From Providencia rettgeri (GTDB lineage: Bacteria; Pseudomonadota; Gammaproteobacteria; Enterobacterales; Enterobacteriaceae), in contig NZ_CP163512.1 of the NCBI RefSeq assembly GCF_041075285.1, forward strand, positions 2,666,001 through 2,730,000: a stretch of DNA of 64,000 bases. The letters run 5' to 3'. Shown here piece after piece: positions 1 to 11,230 of this stretch. Position 1 is the stretch's first letter, and every line of letters starts with the position of its first letter. The notes beneath the pieces are model-generated. The model ran no database searches and was not told the DNA's origin. It saw only the letters and a list, made by a program, of their open reading frames with translations. Both the position numbers and the translations under genes were made by a program.

Positions 1-1209
1 AGGATCATCTTCGGTACGGATGATTTCGATAACCTCATCAATGTTTAAATAAGCAATTAATAAACCGTCTAAAATATGTAAACGTCTTAATACTTTCTCT
101 AAACGATGATTCAAGCGGTTGCGCACAGTTTGGCGGCGATAAGTTATCCACTCGGTTAGAATTTCAACCAAGCCTTTCACCGCAGGGCGGTTATCTAAGC
201 CAATCATATTGAGGTTAACGCGGTAGCTTCTTTCTAAATCGGTTGTCGCAAATAAGTGCGTCATCACCTGTTCAAGATCAACTCGATTACTGCGGGGAAC
301 AATCACTAAACGCGTTGGATTTTCATGGTCAGATTCATCTCGTAAATCATCTACCATTGGCAGTTTCTTCGCTCGCATTTGGCTGGCGATTTGCTCGAGA
401 ACCTTAGCCCCAGAAACCTGATGAGGTAATGCCGTAATCACTGCATTACCGTCTTCTTTTTCCCATACAGCACGCATACGCACAGAACCACGACCGTTTT
501 GATAAATTTTACGAATATCATCACGGGAAGAGATAATCTCGGCTTCCGTTGGGAAATCGGGCCCCGGAATATACCCCATGATCTCATCGAGGTTCAGGGT
601 CGGTTTTTCCAGTAATGCGACTAACGCATCTGCCACTTCACGGGCGTTATGTGGTGGGATATCCGTTGCCATCCCAACCGCAATCCCCGTTGTCCCATTT
701 AACAAAATATTTGGCAAACGCGCAGGTAACATTTTCGGCTCGTTCATCGTGCCATCAAAGTTCGGAACCCAATCAACGGTACCGTGGCCTAACTCACTGA
801 GAAGAACCTCTGCGTATTTAGATAGACGTGATTCGGTATAACGCATTGCGGCGAACGATTTTGGATCATCGGGTGCCCCCCAGTTTCCTTGCCCATCCAC
901 TAATGGATAACGATAAGAAAATGGTTGAGCCATTAAGACCATGGCTTCATAACACGCACTATCACCGTGTGGGTGATATTTACCTAATACGTCACCAACC
1001 GTTCTCGCTGACTTTTTATATTTTGCGCTATTGCTTAAGCCAAGTTCTGACATTGCATACACAATACGACGCTGAACGGGTTTTAGCCCATCACCAATAA
1101 ATGGTAGCGCCCTATCCATGATGACGTACATCGAATAGTTTAGATAAGCGCTTTCAGTAAAGGCATGAAGCGGTAAACGCTCCACACCATCATGAGTAAT
1201 TTCACTCAT
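1..1209 (-). CDS. parC: DNA topoisomerase IV subunit A, N-terminal part (cut by window edge)
   Basis: ParC is the DNA-cleaving and rejoining subunit of topoisomerase IV, which unlinks daughter chromosomes; it works as a ParC2ParE2 tetramer in the cytoplasm. The first 403 codons are present, starting at the ATG at 1209, and the frame stays open to base 1. The catalytic tyrosine lies in AMRYTE, and the quinolone-contact segment [15 protein letters not shown] carries Ser84 and Glu88 (E. coli Ser80 and Glu84), the susceptible forms. The breakage-reunion domain is full so far; the C-terminal beta-pinwheel lies outside the window. parE ends 34 bp upstream on the same strand, so the two are probably co-transcribed. 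Identity is certain from near-continuous similarity to the E. coli protein. Confidence 0.98.
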   Translation of the reverse strand, partial: MSEITHDGVERLPLHAFTESAYLNYSMYVIMDRALPFIGDGLKPVQRRIVYAMSELGLSNSAKYKKSARTVGDVLGKYHPHGDSACYEAMVLMAQPFSYRYPLVDGQGNWGAPDDPKSFAAMRYTESRLSKYAEVLLSELGHGTVDWVPNFDGTMNEPKMLPARLPNILLNGTTGIAVGMATDIPPHNAREVADALVALLEKPTLNLDEIMGYIPGPDFPTEAEIISSRDDIRKIYQNGRGSVRMRAVWEKEDGNAVITALPHQVSGAKVLEQIASQMRAKKLPMVDDLRDESDHENPTRLVIVPRSNRVDLEQVMTHLFATTDLERSYRVNLNMIGLDNRPAVKGLVEILTEWITYRRQTVRNRLNHRLEKVLRRLHILDGLLIAYLNIDEVIEIIRTEDDP

Positions 1210-1243
1210 TCAATTCGTTCCTTACTCTTTTTATCGCAGGATG

Positions 1244-3181
<1,938 letters not shown>

Positions 3182-3226
3182 TCAGTGAGTTACTGGTGAT
3201 AATAACAGTGTTCATGCGTTTTAGCA

Positions 3227-3808
3227 CTATTTCTCTACCAATTGAAGAAAATGGACAATTTGAGAAAAGTAAGCGTCAAAACCGATAAAGGCATGATTAC
3301 CGTCAGGTTCCACAGTCTGTTTACACTTTGAAAGATAGGTAACAGCTTCGCGATAATCAAGTACTTCATCGCCCATTTGTTGTAACAGCCAAATTCGATG
3401 CGGTGCTGAAAGTTGCTCGATATACAGTGATTTCAACTCATCAATATGTTTTGGCTCCAGAACATAGTGTTCATGGGTATAGGGATTAGTATTGTCACCC
3501 AAATAATCTTTCAGCAAATCAAACGGGCGTACAGCAGGGTTTACCACCACTGCCGGGAGTTGATAACGCTCAGAAAACCAAATCGAAAAATAACCGCCTA
3601 GAGATGAGCCTACCAAACCAATATGATCATGTCGATGTTGTTGAATAAGGTCATCCAACATCGCTTCGGCTTGTGCTGGGAAATTAGGCAGTTGCGGCAC
3701 AATCATATTGATATGTGGATGATTGGCTTCAATCCATTGCTTTAAGCTATTAGCCTTAGCCGATAACGGCGAGCTATTAAAACCATGAATGTAGAGTAAC
3801 GTGGCCAT
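3227..3808 (-). CDS. yqiA: YqiA-type small alpha/beta-hydrolase (esterase)
   Basis: This 193-residue protein matches the YqiA/UPF0227 esterase family. It has no signal peptide, so it is cytosolic. The N-terminus LLYIHGFNSSP holds the oxyanion-hole HGF motif, VGSSLGGY is the nucleophile elbow with the catalytic serine, and DGNHAF near the C-terminus supplies the likely catalytic histidine. E. coli YqiA has esterase activity on short acyl substrates, but its natural substrate is unknown. The ATG at 3808 is 6 bp after the cpdA stop, and parE follows, so cpdA-yqiA-parE is probably one transcript; the E. coli order is the same. Confidence 0.93.
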   Translation of the reverse strand: MATLLYIHGFNSSPLSAKANSLKQWIEANHPHINMIVPQLPNFPAQAEAMLDDLIQQHRHDHIGLVGSSLGGYFSIWFSERYQLPAVVVNPAVRPFDLLKDYLGDNTNPYTHEHYVLEPKHIDELKSLYIEQLSAPHRIWLLQQMGDEVLDYREAVTYLSKCKQTVEPDGNHAFIGFDAYFSQIVHFLQLVEK

Positions 3809-3814
3809 CGTGAA

Positions 3815-4654
3815 TTAATAACCGTCTGAGTCTAGATCAGGGCTAAATTCACGTGTATCTAAGCGATGTACCGTGGTTGTGACATGCCTTTGCCCTTTTT
3901 CATTGACGCTTAATTCGAGATATCGCCAACCTGGCGCCACCGTATCTAAAGCAAAATTCGTACAATGGGGCTTAAATTGCACACAAGTTGATGGTGTCGC
4001 CAGTAAACGAATGCCGTGCCAATTTTCATCCATTTCCTGATGAATGTGCCCACAGAGCATCGCTTTCACATTCGGATAGTCTTTCAAATAGTCGGCTAGG
4101 ATATGCGAATTTCTTAAACTGTGTTGATCGAGCCATGTACAACCTGACGGTAGGGGATGATGGTGAAGCATCACTAATGTTGTGCGTTGCGGCTCAGCAT
4201 CTAAACAGGCTTTCATCCATTCTAACTGTTGCTCAGAAAGCTCCCCATGAGGCACGTCTTGCAATTGGCTATCAAGCATAAGAATTTGCCACTCTTTGCC
4301 GATTAAAATTTGTTTCGCACTCGAAATTCCAGCCACTCGCAGACTTTCGACCATTGCGGGTGGATAATCATGATTTCCGGGGAGCCAAACACAAGGGGCA
4401 GGAATACGTTCAATGCCTTTTGCAAAATGTTGATAAGCCTGCGGTGATTGGTCTTGAACCAAATCCCCTGTTGCAACAATCAGGTCAATCGGGAGATTTT
4501 GCGCTGCAATCGCGTCAAGTACAGCCTGATAGCTTCGATAGGTATTCACACCTAATAAGGTGTTTTCTGTATCAGCAAACAGATGCGTATCAGTAACCTG
4601 TAAAATTCTCACAACATTAGAGTGCTTTGCAGTCACTTCAAGCTGGCTATCCAA
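3815..4654 (-). CDS. cpdA: 3',5'-cyclic-AMP phosphodiesterase CpdA
   Basis: CpdA hydrolyses cAMP to AMP and lowers CRP-cAMP signalling. The 279-residue protein has the calcineurin-like metallophosphoesterase signature: DTHLF (Asp22, His24), GDLVQD, GNHD, LHHHPLP and CGHIHQE. The start codon appears to be TTG at 4654: it is preceded by an AAAAGGAAG ribosome site at good spacing, and the predicted N-terminus MDSQL parallels MESLL in E. coli. No ATG lies between the TTG and the catalytic DTHLF motif. In E. coli yqiB lies between cpdA and nudF; here that interval holds ERIC-like repeats and no yqiB frame. Confidence 0.95.
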   Translation of the reverse strand: MDSQLEVTAKHSNVVRILQVTDTHLFADTENTLLGVNTYRSYQAVLDAIAAQNLPIDLIVATGDLVQDQSPQAYQHFAKGIERIPAPCVWLPGNHDYPPAMVESLRVAGISSAKQILIGKEWQILMLDSQLQDVPHGELSEQQLEWMKACLDAEPQRTTLVMLHHHPLPSGCTWLDQHSLRNSHILADYLKDYPNVKAMLCGHIHQEMDENWHGIRLLATPSTCVQFKPHCTNFALDTVAPGWRYLELSVNEKGQRHVTTTVHRLDTREFSPDLDSDGY

Positions 4655-4788
4655 AAGTCTTCCTTTTCCGTAAAATTGTTTATGCTCTAATCTATTCTAT
4701 TCGTTAAAACTATACAAAATCTCAACAGGATTTGCAGCTTGTTGTAAAATTTTGTTTGATGACTTTCTAAGTCATTCTCTGAATTACG

Positions 4789-4887
4789 CTAAATAATTCA
4801 AGTTGCAAGCAGGCGGCAATCGAAGCCATCCCAAGGAGCATACATAAGTATGTGACTTGGGTGGCGAAGTGAAGCCAACACACTTGC
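4789..4887. repeat. ERIC/IRU-like repeat, copy A (right end lost)
   Basis: The sequence carries hallmarks of enterobacterial intergenic repeats: CTAAATAATTCAAGTTGC at the left, GGAGCATACATAAGTATGTG in the centre and a conserved right half. It is base-for-base the same as copy B (4989-5103) up to CACTTGC at 4887, where it diverges into unrelated sequence, so about 16 bp of the right end is missing. It lies just upstream of cpdA and downstream of nudF, in the place where E. coli has yqiB. Confidence 0.85.
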
Positions 4888-4940
4888 GCTGACTTTATCG
4901 CGCTATGTCTTCACCCCTAACTCGCTCTTTTCCATTCTCT

Positions 4941-4990
4941 GAATTACTCTTCTATTCACTGAATTACTCTTCTATTCACTGAATTACTCT
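4941..4990. repeat. 20-bp tandem repeat, 2.5 copies, abutting an ERIC copy
   Basis: The unit GAATTACTCTTCTATTCACT occurs at 4941-4960 and 4961-4980, followed by a half unit (GAATTACTCT) that runs into ERIC copy B. A similar stretch, TCTCTGAATTACGCT, precedes copy A at about 4776. The duplication therefore involves the flank shared by the two ERIC copies and probably records slippage or unequal exchange between them. Confidence 0.85.
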
Positions 4991-5103
4991 AAATAATTCA
5001 AGTTGCAAGCAGGCGGCAATCGAAGCCATCCCAAGGAGCATACATAAGTATGTGACTTGGGTGGCGAAGTGAAGCCAACACACTTGCAGCTTGAAGTATG
5101 ACG
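4989..5103. repeat. ERIC/IRU-like repeat, copy B (complete)
   Basis: This full-length ~115-bp copy begins CTAAATAATTCAAGTTGC and ends GCTTGAAGTATGACG, matching the recalled ends of the ERIC/IRU consensus. Left and right ends are partly complementary, so a transcript could fold into a long hairpin. It lies 74 bp downstream of the nudF stop and is transcribed, if at all, as the nudF 3' untranslated region or as the cpdA leader. Confidence 0.88.
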
Positions 5104-5176
5104 AGTAATTGGAGTATGACGAATAATTAATTCAATATCTGCTAATCAGCACACACTTCACTAGATTAATTGTTAT

Positions 5177-5815
5177 TTAAAACAGTTTCATCCATTTTTC
5201 ATTAAGTTTTTGATAATTGAGCTGTAAATATTGGATAGCAATCACTGTTGCTGCGTTATCAATGGTGCCGTTTTCTACCCATTGATAAGCCTGTTCTCGG
5301 CTGACAACGTGCACTTTGATATCTTCATTTTCTGAGGCTAAACCGTGAATACCTTTTGCTTGGCTGCTATCTACCTCACCGATAAACACGTGCATGCGTT
5401 CGGTCGTACCGCCGGGACTTGAAAGGTAGCTAATGGCTTTTTCTACATGGCGGATCTCAAGACCAGCTTCTTCCATTGCTTCACGGCGAATAACCTCTTC
5501 AGGGGATTCATTTTGTTCAATCATTCCTGCTACCGCTTCGAGTAACCATGGGGTTTCGCTGGTTTCAATCGCTGGAAAACGAATTTGTTCTATTAGCACG
5601 ATATTATCGGTTTGCGGATCATAGGGTAAAACGACCCCTGCGTGACCACGTTCAAACACCTCACGACGAATTTCATTACTCCATCCACCTGCAAACAGTC
5701 GGTGGCGAAATCGGTACTCAATCATTTGAAAAAAACCGTTAAATAATTTACGCTTGGATATAATTTCAACATCGTTTTTGCCAAATGTAATTGGTTGTTC
5801 TATTTTATTTGTCAT
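5177..5815 (-). CDS. nudF: ADP-ribose pyrophosphatase NudF (Nudix hydrolase)
   Basis: NudF cleaves ADP-ribose to AMP and ribose 5-phosphate and may influence glycogen synthesis through ADP-sugars. The Nudix box G-x5-E-x7-REUxEExGU is intact at about residues 97-119 (GMIEQNESPEEVIRREAMEE). The protein is 212 residues from the preferred ATG at 5815, which has GGAG six bases upstream; an ATG six codons earlier (5833) is in frame but has a weaker ribosome site. E. coli NudF is 209 residues. The gene is divergent from tolC, as in E. coli. Confidence 0.95.
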   Translation of the reverse strand: MTNKIEQPITFGKNDVEIISKRKLFNGFFQMIEYRFRHRLFAGGWSNEIRREVFERGHAGVVLPYDPQTDNIVLIEQIRFPAIETSETPWLLEAVAGMIEQNESPEEVIRREAMEEAGLEIRHVEKAISYLSSPGGTTERMHVFIGEVDSSQAKGIHGLASENEDIKVHVVSREQAYQWVENGTIDNAATVIAIQYLQLNYQKLNEKWMKLF

Positions 5816-6124
5816 TGCATTCTCCAAACCCATTAATTTCCATCTTAAGGAAATAATTGTGGATTAAAACTGTTTTTAAGGTTTTTTAATCTTAGATGAA
5901 GTAATGTTTAGTAAAATTGAGACAAAATGGCACAAAAGGCTACCGTTAATCCAAACGAACCTCTGCTACAATAAGCGCCATTATTCACATTTAAGGACAC
6001 AATAGGGTCTGTTTTTTACTGATTGTCTCTAAAGCGCCTATTTTTATATCGATCGCCTAAATTAGGCATGGTACGTTTTAGGCAACAGGCTCAACATAAT
6101 TTGCTGTTTAATCAAGGAATCAAA

Positions 6125-7516
6125 ATGAAGAAACTGCTTCCCCTTTTAATTACGATGAGTTTTGTGGGTCTCAGTACCAATAGCTATGCAGACGATTTAC
6201 TGCAGGTTTACCAAAAATCGAAAGAAAGTAACCCTGAGTTAAGAAAATCACTAGCTGAACGTAATCAAGCTTTTGAAAAGATTAATGAAGCTCGCAGCCC
6301 TCTCTTACCTCAACTGGGTTTAGGCGCGGGAGCTAGCTATGGTAGTGGTTACCGTGATGCAAATAATACTGAAAGTACGGGGTTGAATGCATCACTGAAA
6401 TTAACTCAAACTGTTTTTGATATGTCGAAATGGCGTCAACTGACGATCCAAGAGAAAACAGCGGGTATTTCTGATGTGACTTATCAAACCAGCCAGCAGC
6501 AATTAATTTTAGATACGGCAACCGCTTATTTTAACGTTTTAAAAGCCATTGATGCCTTATCTTATATTGAAGCGAATAAAGAAGCAGTTTATCGTCAATT
6601 AGACCAAGTTACTCAACGCTTTAACGTTGGTCTTGTTGCGATTACTGATGTTCAAAACGCCCGTGCAAACTATGATAGTGTTATCGCTCAAGAAGTTGCA
6701 GGTCGTAACGATTTAGAAAATGCGATTGAAAAACTGCGTCAAGTTAGCGGTGTGTACTATAGCCAACTGGCGTCTTTAAATATTGACCGCTTCAAAACCA
6801 ATGAGCTGGGCGATATCAACGCTATCTTAAAAGAAGCGGAACAACGTAACCTTAGTCTGTTAAGTGCACGTTTAGCCCAAGATGTTTCTCGGGAAAATAT
6901 CCGTTTAGCCGAAACGGGTCATATGCCAACCGTAAACCTTGATGCATCAACTACGGTAACCAATACCTATAACCATGGTAGTGGCTACAACAACCGATTA
7001 ACAGGTTCAGGTGCAAGTAATAGCTATAACGGGCAGAACAGCATTGGCTTAAACTTAAGCATTCCGTTATACACGGGTGGTGCAACTAGCTCTCAAGTTG
7101 AACAAGCACAATATGGCTTCCAAAGTGCAAGTGAGCAATTGGAAAGCGTATACCGTAACGTGGTTCAGTTAGTTCGTTCATCATTTAACAACGTTTCTTC
7201 GTCAATCAGTAGCATCAATGCATACAAACAAGTGGTTGTATCTGCACAGAGTTCATTAGATGCAATGGAAGCGGGTTACCAAGTCGGTACTCGTACAATT
7301 GTTGACGTCTTAACCGCTACTACAGCGTTGTACCAAGCGAAACAAAATCTGTCTAACGCGCGTTATGATTATATGATTAACCAGTTGAATATTGAATTTG
7401 CTCGCGGCACGTTAAACGAAGACGACATCGCACGTTTAAATGCGAACTTAGGTAAAGAAATTTCAACTCAGCCAAGCAGCATTATTCGTAATACAGATGC
7501 CCCTAAAATTAAATAA
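6125..7516 (+). CDS. tolC: Outer-membrane efflux channel TolC
   Basis: TolC forms the trimeric outer-membrane and periplasmic exit duct used by AcrAB-type pumps and type I secretion. The 463-residue protein has a 22-residue signal peptide ending SYA, then the duplicated OEP repeats rich in coiled-coil helices, and an asparagine- and serine-rich insertion around residues 275-310. The ATG at 6125 follows CAAGGA at good spacing and starts a classical signal peptide; an upstream in-frame start at 6023 would bury that peptide. E. coli TolC has a longer C-terminal tail. A hairpin terminator follows at 7547. ygiB and ygiC lie downstream on the same strand, as in E. coli. Confidence 0.97.
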   Translation: MKKLLPLLITMSFVGLSTNSYADDLLQVYQKSKESNPELRKSLAERNQAFEKINEARSPLLPQLGLGAGASYGSGYRDANNTESTGLNASLKLTQTVFDMSKWRQLTIQEKTAGISDVTYQTSQQQLILDTATAYFNVLKAIDALSYIEANKEAVYRQLDQVTQRFNVGLVAITDVQNARANYDSVIAQEVAGRNDLENAIEKLRQVSGVYYSQLASLNIDRFKTNELGDINAILKEAEQRNLSLLSARLAQDVSRENIRLAETGHMPTVNLDASTTVTNTYNHGSGYNNRLTGSGASNSYNGQNSIGLNLSIPLYTGGATSSQVEQAQYGFQSASEQLESVYRNVVQLVRSSFNNVSSSISSINAYKQVVVSAQSSLDAMEAGYQVGTRTIVDVLTATTALYQAKQNLSNARYDYMINQLNIEFARGTLNEDDIARLNANLGKEISTQPSSIIRNTDAPKIK

Positions 7517-7546
7517 TTTGTTCCTTTAGTTTTAGGTAATTCAATG

Positions 7547-7573
7547 ACCCGCTGCTTTGGCGGGTTATTTTTT
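7547..7573 (+). terminator. Rho-independent terminator of tolC
   Basis: ACCCGC and GCGGGT form a stem around a seven-base loop, followed by TATTTTTT. It begins 31 bp after the tolC stop and suggests that ygiBC have their own promoter. Confidence 0.85.
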
Positions 7574-7915
7574 GTTACGACACCAAGAAAATCGCTTAAA
7601 TCACTCATTTTGATCGAATTGGCTCAGTTACACCCGTTTTAGCGCGCCTCATCCATAAAATTCAGTCAATTCTCACTTTAGTTGTTATCCGCTAGATTAA
7701 AAAACAAACTATAATTAATTAATTGATATTCAATGAAAATATTCACTTTTTATTCTCATTTTATTCAGACATATCTTTAAAAAGAGAAGAAAGTTACAAA
7801 AATGATAATTTCAATCTATTTCCGCTATATTTCTGCTTTAATTTTCAGCGTTTATCCCCTATCCTAGAGATAACCTATCAAACATCTTACTTAAATTTTA
7901 TTCAGGGTAATTACC
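7574..7915. other. tolC-ygiB intergenic region, no gene seen
   Basis: This stretch of about 340 bp is AT-rich after 7680. A 73-codon frame from 7723 overlaps the ygiB start, has no resemblance to a known protein and no clear ribosome site, so I do not call it. The ygiB promoter should lie here, but no single box pair stands out. Confidence 0.5.
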
Positions 7916-8620
7916 ATGACCATGAAGCGTACCAAAGATATTAATCAAAACGCCTTCCGCAAGTCTTGGCGCTCATACCGTTTAGCGCCAGTCGCTGTTG
8001 CAGTCAGTGCAGTATTTATGCTTTCTGCCTGTGAAGAAAGCGATGAAACGGTATCTCTGTATACCAATGCACAAGATTGTAGCCAAGCAAACCCATCTCA
8101 AGCGGAACAATGTACACTTGCTTACAACAATGCATTACAAGAAGCGGCAAAAACTGCGCCTAAATATGCAACACAAGCAGACTGTGTTGCTGAATTTGGT
8201 GAGTCTATGTGTACTCAAGCCCCTGCTCAAGCGGGTCTGGCTGGGACTAGCTCAACCAACGGCGAGCAAACTGCACAAGCGCAAAACAGCGGCGGTAGCA
8301 TGTGGATGCCATTAATGATGGGCTACATGATGGGACGAATGATGGGGGGCAGCGCAGCTTCTCAACCACTGTTTAGTTCAAAAAACCCAGCTAGCCCTGC
8401 AAACGGTAAGTTTGTCGATGCATCAGGTAAAAGCTATGGTCCTGCGGTTGCTGGCGGTCGTTCAATGAGCGTACCAAAAACCGCAATGGCACCTAAGCCA
8501 CCGACTACATCAACGGTGACTCGTGGTGGTTTTGGTGACACCGTAAATAAACAAGCGATGGCACAGCGTTCGTCTTCATCTGCAAAATCAACCTCTTCTT
8601 CCCGTTCTATGGGTGGTTGA
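7916..8620 (+). CDS. ygiB: YgiB family protein (DUF1190)
   Basis: This 234-residue protein is a clear YgiB (UPF0441/DUF1190) homologue; the function is not established. A hydrophobic segment at residues 24-39 ends FMLSACEES, which resembles a lipobox, so it may be an envelope lipoprotein despite the long basic N-terminus. A methionine- and glycine-rich stretch ([17 protein letters not shown]) and a serine-rich C-terminus ending RSMGG are family traits. Two ATGs lie two codons apart (7916, 7922); AGGG in front suits the first, but E. coli starts at the equivalent of the second. ygiC begins 6 bp downstream, so the two form an operon. Confidence 0.92.
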   Translation: MTMKRTKDINQNAFRKSWRSYRLAPVAVAVSAVFMLSACEESDETVSLYTNAQDCSQANPSQAEQCTLAYNNALQEAAKTAPKYATQADCVAEFGESMCTQAPAQAGLAGTSSTNGEQTAQAQNSGGSMWMPLMMGYMMGRMMGGSAASQPLFSSKNPASPANGKFVDASGKSYGPAVAGGRSMSVPKTAMAPKPPTTSTVTRGGFGDTVNKQAMAQRSSSSAKSTSSSRSMGG

Positions 8621-8626
8621 TAAGTA

Positions 8627-9790
8627 ATGAAACGAGTTCCGATTGTTGAGCGCCCAAATTGGCGCGAAAAAGCTGCTGAGTTTGGTTTCGAATTTCATAC
8701 CATGTACGGCGAGCCGTACTGGTCTGAAGATGCCTATTATCAATTCACAATGGCACAGATCGAAGAGATTGAAGATGCAACCGCTGAATTGCATCAAATG
8801 TGCCTAAAAGTGGTTGAACGTGTTATTGAAAGTGACGAATTATTGGCCCGCTTTCAAATCCCTAAGCACTGCTGGGAATTTGTTCGCAGTTCATGGAAAA
8901 GTGAGCAACCTTCATTGTATTCAAGGCTCGACCTTGCCTACGATGGTGTCAATCCGCCAAAGTTACTGGAAAACAATGCTGACACACCAACCTCTTTATA
9001 TGAATCAGCCTTCTTCCAATGGATCTGGTTAGAAGATCAAATTGAGGCGGGTAAACTACCGGAAAATGCCGATCAATTTAATAGCATTCAAGAACAATTG
9101 ATTGAGCGCTTTACCCAGCTTAAAGATCAATACGGTTTCCGTCTGCTACACATGTCTTGTTGCCGTGACACAGAAGAAGACCGTGGCACAGTGCAATATT
9201 TACAAGACTGTGCCAATGAAGCAGGCGTTGCCACTGAGTTTTTATATATTGATGAAATCGGTTTAGGTGAAAGAGGTGAATTCACAGATACACAAGATCA
9301 GGTTATCAGTAATCTGTTTAAGCTGTATCCATGGGAATTTATGCTGCGTGAAATTTTCTCCACCAAGTTACAAGATGCTGGCGTTCGCTGGTTAGAGCCT
9401 GCATGGAAGAGCATTATTTCAAACAAAGCATTGCTACCGATGTTATGGGAAATGTTCCCTGACCATCCAAACCTACTGCCAGCCTATTTTGCCGATGGTA
9501 AAACGCAGCCAGAACTCGATAAATACGTAATCAAACCGCTGTTTTCCCGAGAGGGCGCGAACATCCGTATTATTGAAAATGGCAAAGAAATTGCCGCTGC
9601 GGATGGTCCATACGGTGAAGAAGGTATGATTATTCAACAATTCCATCCACTTCCTCAATTCGACGGTAACTATACCTTAGTCGGAAGTTGGTTGGTGAAT
9701 GATCAACCTGCGGGGATTTGTATTCGTGAAGATAAAGAACTGATCACTCAAGATCTGTCTCGTTTTTATCCACACACCATCATTGACTGA
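8627..9790 (+). CDS. ygiC: YgiC, glutathionylspermidine-synthase-like ATP-grasp protein
   Basis: The 387-residue protein matches YgiC over its length. It belongs to the family of the synthetase domain of glutathionylspermidine synthase (ATP-grasp C-N ligases). Visible motifs include [25 protein letters not shown] and [13 protein letters not shown], which line the nucleotide and metal site. The substrates of YgiC are unknown, and it lacks the amidase domain of Gss. It shares a transcript with ygiB, and the pairing is conserved in E. coli. A terminator follows at 9810. Confidence 0.93.
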   Translation: MKRVPIVERPNWREKAAEFGFEFHTMYGEPYWSEDAYYQFTMAQIEEIEDATAELHQMCLKVVERVIESDELLARFQIPKHCWEFVRSSWKSEQPSLYSRLDLAYDGVNPPKLLENNADTPTSLYESAFFQWIWLEDQIEAGKLPENADQFNSIQEQLIERFTQLKDQYGFRLLHMSCCRDTEEDRGTVQYLQDCANEAGVATEFLYIDEIGLGERGEFTDTQDQVISNLFKLYPWEFMLREIFSTKLQDAGVRWLEPAWKSIISNKALLPMLWEMFPDHPNLLPAYFADGKTQPELDKYVIKPLFSREGANIRIIENGKEIAAADGPYGEEGMIIQQFHPLPQFDGNYTLVGSWLVNDQPAGICIREDKELITQDLSRFYPHTIID

Positions 9791-9809
9791 TCCCATACAG
9801 TCAATCGCC

Positions 9810-9844
9810 AAAGCCCAATCAATTGATTTTGTTTGGGCTTTTTT
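9810..9844 (+). terminator. Rho-independent terminator of ygiBC
   Basis: AAAGCCCAA pairs with TTTGGGCTT, followed by TTTT, 20 bp after the ygiC stop. Confidence 0.85.
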
Positions 9845-9910
9845 ATCTATTAAAAAATATAGCAACCTGAATTCCCCCCTGCGATTTACTCGAAATATGA
9901 TAAAAACGCT

Positions 9911-10027
9911 CCTCTAAATCGTTCAGGTTGTAACTAGGCAGCAAGCGAGGCAATTCTAAGGAGCAGACATCAGTATATGACTTAGATGGCAGAGTGAAAC
10001 TAACAAAGTTACAGCCTGAAATATGAC
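9911..10027. repeat. ERIC-like repeat, second sequence type, copy C
   Basis: It starts CCTCTAAATCGTTCAGGTTG and ends CAGCCTGAAATATGACA. The central GGAGCAGACATCAGTATATG is an ERIC core variant different from that of copies A and B. Copy D follows after a short spacer in which ATGACAAAGACGCTCCTC is repeated, so the pair looks like a tandem duplication. Confidence 0.8.
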
Positions 10028-10055
10028 AAAGACGCTCCTCTATGACAAAGACGCT

Positions 10056-10173
10056 CCTCTAAATAGTTCAGGTTGTAACTAGGCAGCAAGCGAGGCAATT
10101 CTAAGGAGCATACATCAGTATGTGACTTAGATTGCAGAGTGAAGCTAACAACGTTACAGCCTGAAATATGACG
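10056..10173. repeat. ERIC-like repeat, second sequence type, copy D (supplies the ygiD 3' end)
   Basis: This copy is nearly the same as copy C, with core GGAGCATACATCAGTATGTG, and ends CAGCCTGAAATATGACG. Its right end reads into ygiD on the minus strand: the last codons and the TAA stop at 10154-10156 lie inside the repeat. Confidence 0.85.
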
Positions 10174-10984
10174 AGGAGATTTCGCCGACAACGACTGACA
10201 TCATACTCAATGACGCAGAAACAATCCCTTCAATTGGCGTATTGACCCCTTCTTCACCATCCCAAGTGCCTAATATGGGTAAAAGCGGTAAATAATGCTC
10301 TGGCGATGGGTTTGATAATTTGCCATCTTCCCGTTCTAGCCCTTTGGTCAACGGGTGAGGGATTTCATGGCTTTGCAAGTTGTCATACACAAATTGCTCA
10401 AAAGATGCAGCCCACGGATAAGGCTCAGCTTGTGAGTTTTGCCAGTTCATCGCTCGTAAATTGTGTACCACATTACCGCTTCCCATAATCAGTATCCCTT
10501 GTTCCCTTAAAATAGACAGTTTTTTGCCTAGTTCATGGTGCCAAGTCGCAGGTTTTGTGCCATCAATACTTAGCTGGATCACCGGAATATTGGCTTCTGG
10601 GTACATACGCACTAAAATTTCCCATGTTCCATGATCAAGCCCCCACTCTTCTTTATCAAGATAAACTGGTTCTGGCGCTAATAAATCAGCAACCTGCCGG
10701 GCTAGTTCAGGTGAGCCCGGTGCTGGATATTCAATTTGGTATAGTGCTTCTGGGAATCCGCCAAAATCGTGAATGGTTTTCGGTTTTAACATGGAGGTTA
10801 CCGCAGTCCCGCGAGTATACCAGTGTGCTGAAATCACCAATATCGCTTTTGGCCTAGGTAAGGTTTTGCCGAGTTGTTCCCACGCTTTTGTATAAGGATT
10901 GTCCTCAATAGCATTCATTGGGCTACCATGACCTATAAAAATTGCTGGGATCTTGTTATTTACGACTGAAGTATTTACCGACAT
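10154..10984 (-). CDS. ygiD: YgiD, extradiol (4,5-DOPA) dioxygenase family protein
   Basis: YgiD belongs to the LigB-type class III extradiol dioxygenases; the E. coli protein has been shown to open the ring of L-DOPA, and its natural substrate is uncertain. Metal-binding histidines are visible in GHGSPMN, SAHWYTRG and GSGNVVHN. The protein is 276 residues from the ATG at 10984. The conserved region ends at SLSMMSVVVG, where E. coli YgiD stops; the extra EISSSYFRL tail is encoded by the end of ERIC-like copy D. The domain itself looks intact, so activity may be kept. Confidence 0.93.
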   Translation of the reverse strand: MSVNTSVVNNKIPAIFIGHGSPMNAIEDNPYTKAWEQLGKTLPRPKAILVISAHWYTRGTAVTSMLKPKTIHDFGGFPEALYQIEYPAPGSPELARQVADLLAPEPVYLDKEEWGLDHGTWEILVRMYPEANIPVIQLSIDGTKPATWHHELGKKLSILREQGILIMGSGNVVHNLRAMNWQNSQAEPYPWAASFEQFVYDNLQSHEIPHPLTKGLEREDGKLSNPSPEHYLPLLPILGTWDGEEGVNTPIEGIVSASLSMMSVVVGEISSSYFRL

Positions 10985-11084
10985 GATGATTTCAACTCCA
11001 ACTCAATTAGCTACGACTTATAGCATACGCTTTTAAATAAAAATCACAGTAAGCTAATTATGAGTATGATCATCAAATAAATTG

Positions 11085-11118
11085 AAAAGGCCACGAGGTG
11101 TGCAACTCAGTGGCCTTA
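11085..11118 (-). terminator. Rho-independent terminator of ribB
   Basis: On the minus strand AAGGCCAC pairs with GTGGCCTT around a 15-base loop, followed by TTCAATTT. It lies about 110 bp after the ribB stop, before ygiD. Confidence 0.7.
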
Positions 11119-11230
11119 ATGCAATTCTATATGCTTAACGTACTATCAATAACTTAAATAATTTAGCTGAAGTTAGCCTACCAATATTTAAGTTTAAAAA
11201 AACAAACTTTTCCTCGAAAGAGGACTAAGG

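Noticed and set aside
947..985. Possible quinolone-resistance changes in ParC
   Set aside because: The determining region reads GDSACYE, with the susceptible Ser and Glu at the E. coli 80 and 84 equivalents.
6023..6124. N-terminal extension of TolC from 6023
   Set aside because: It would place 34 residues in front of a classical signal peptide; the ATG at 6125 has a good ribosome site.
7723..7944. 73-codon frame upstream of ygiB
   Set aside because: Overlaps the ygiB start, has AT-rich composition, no ribosome site and no recognisable similarity.
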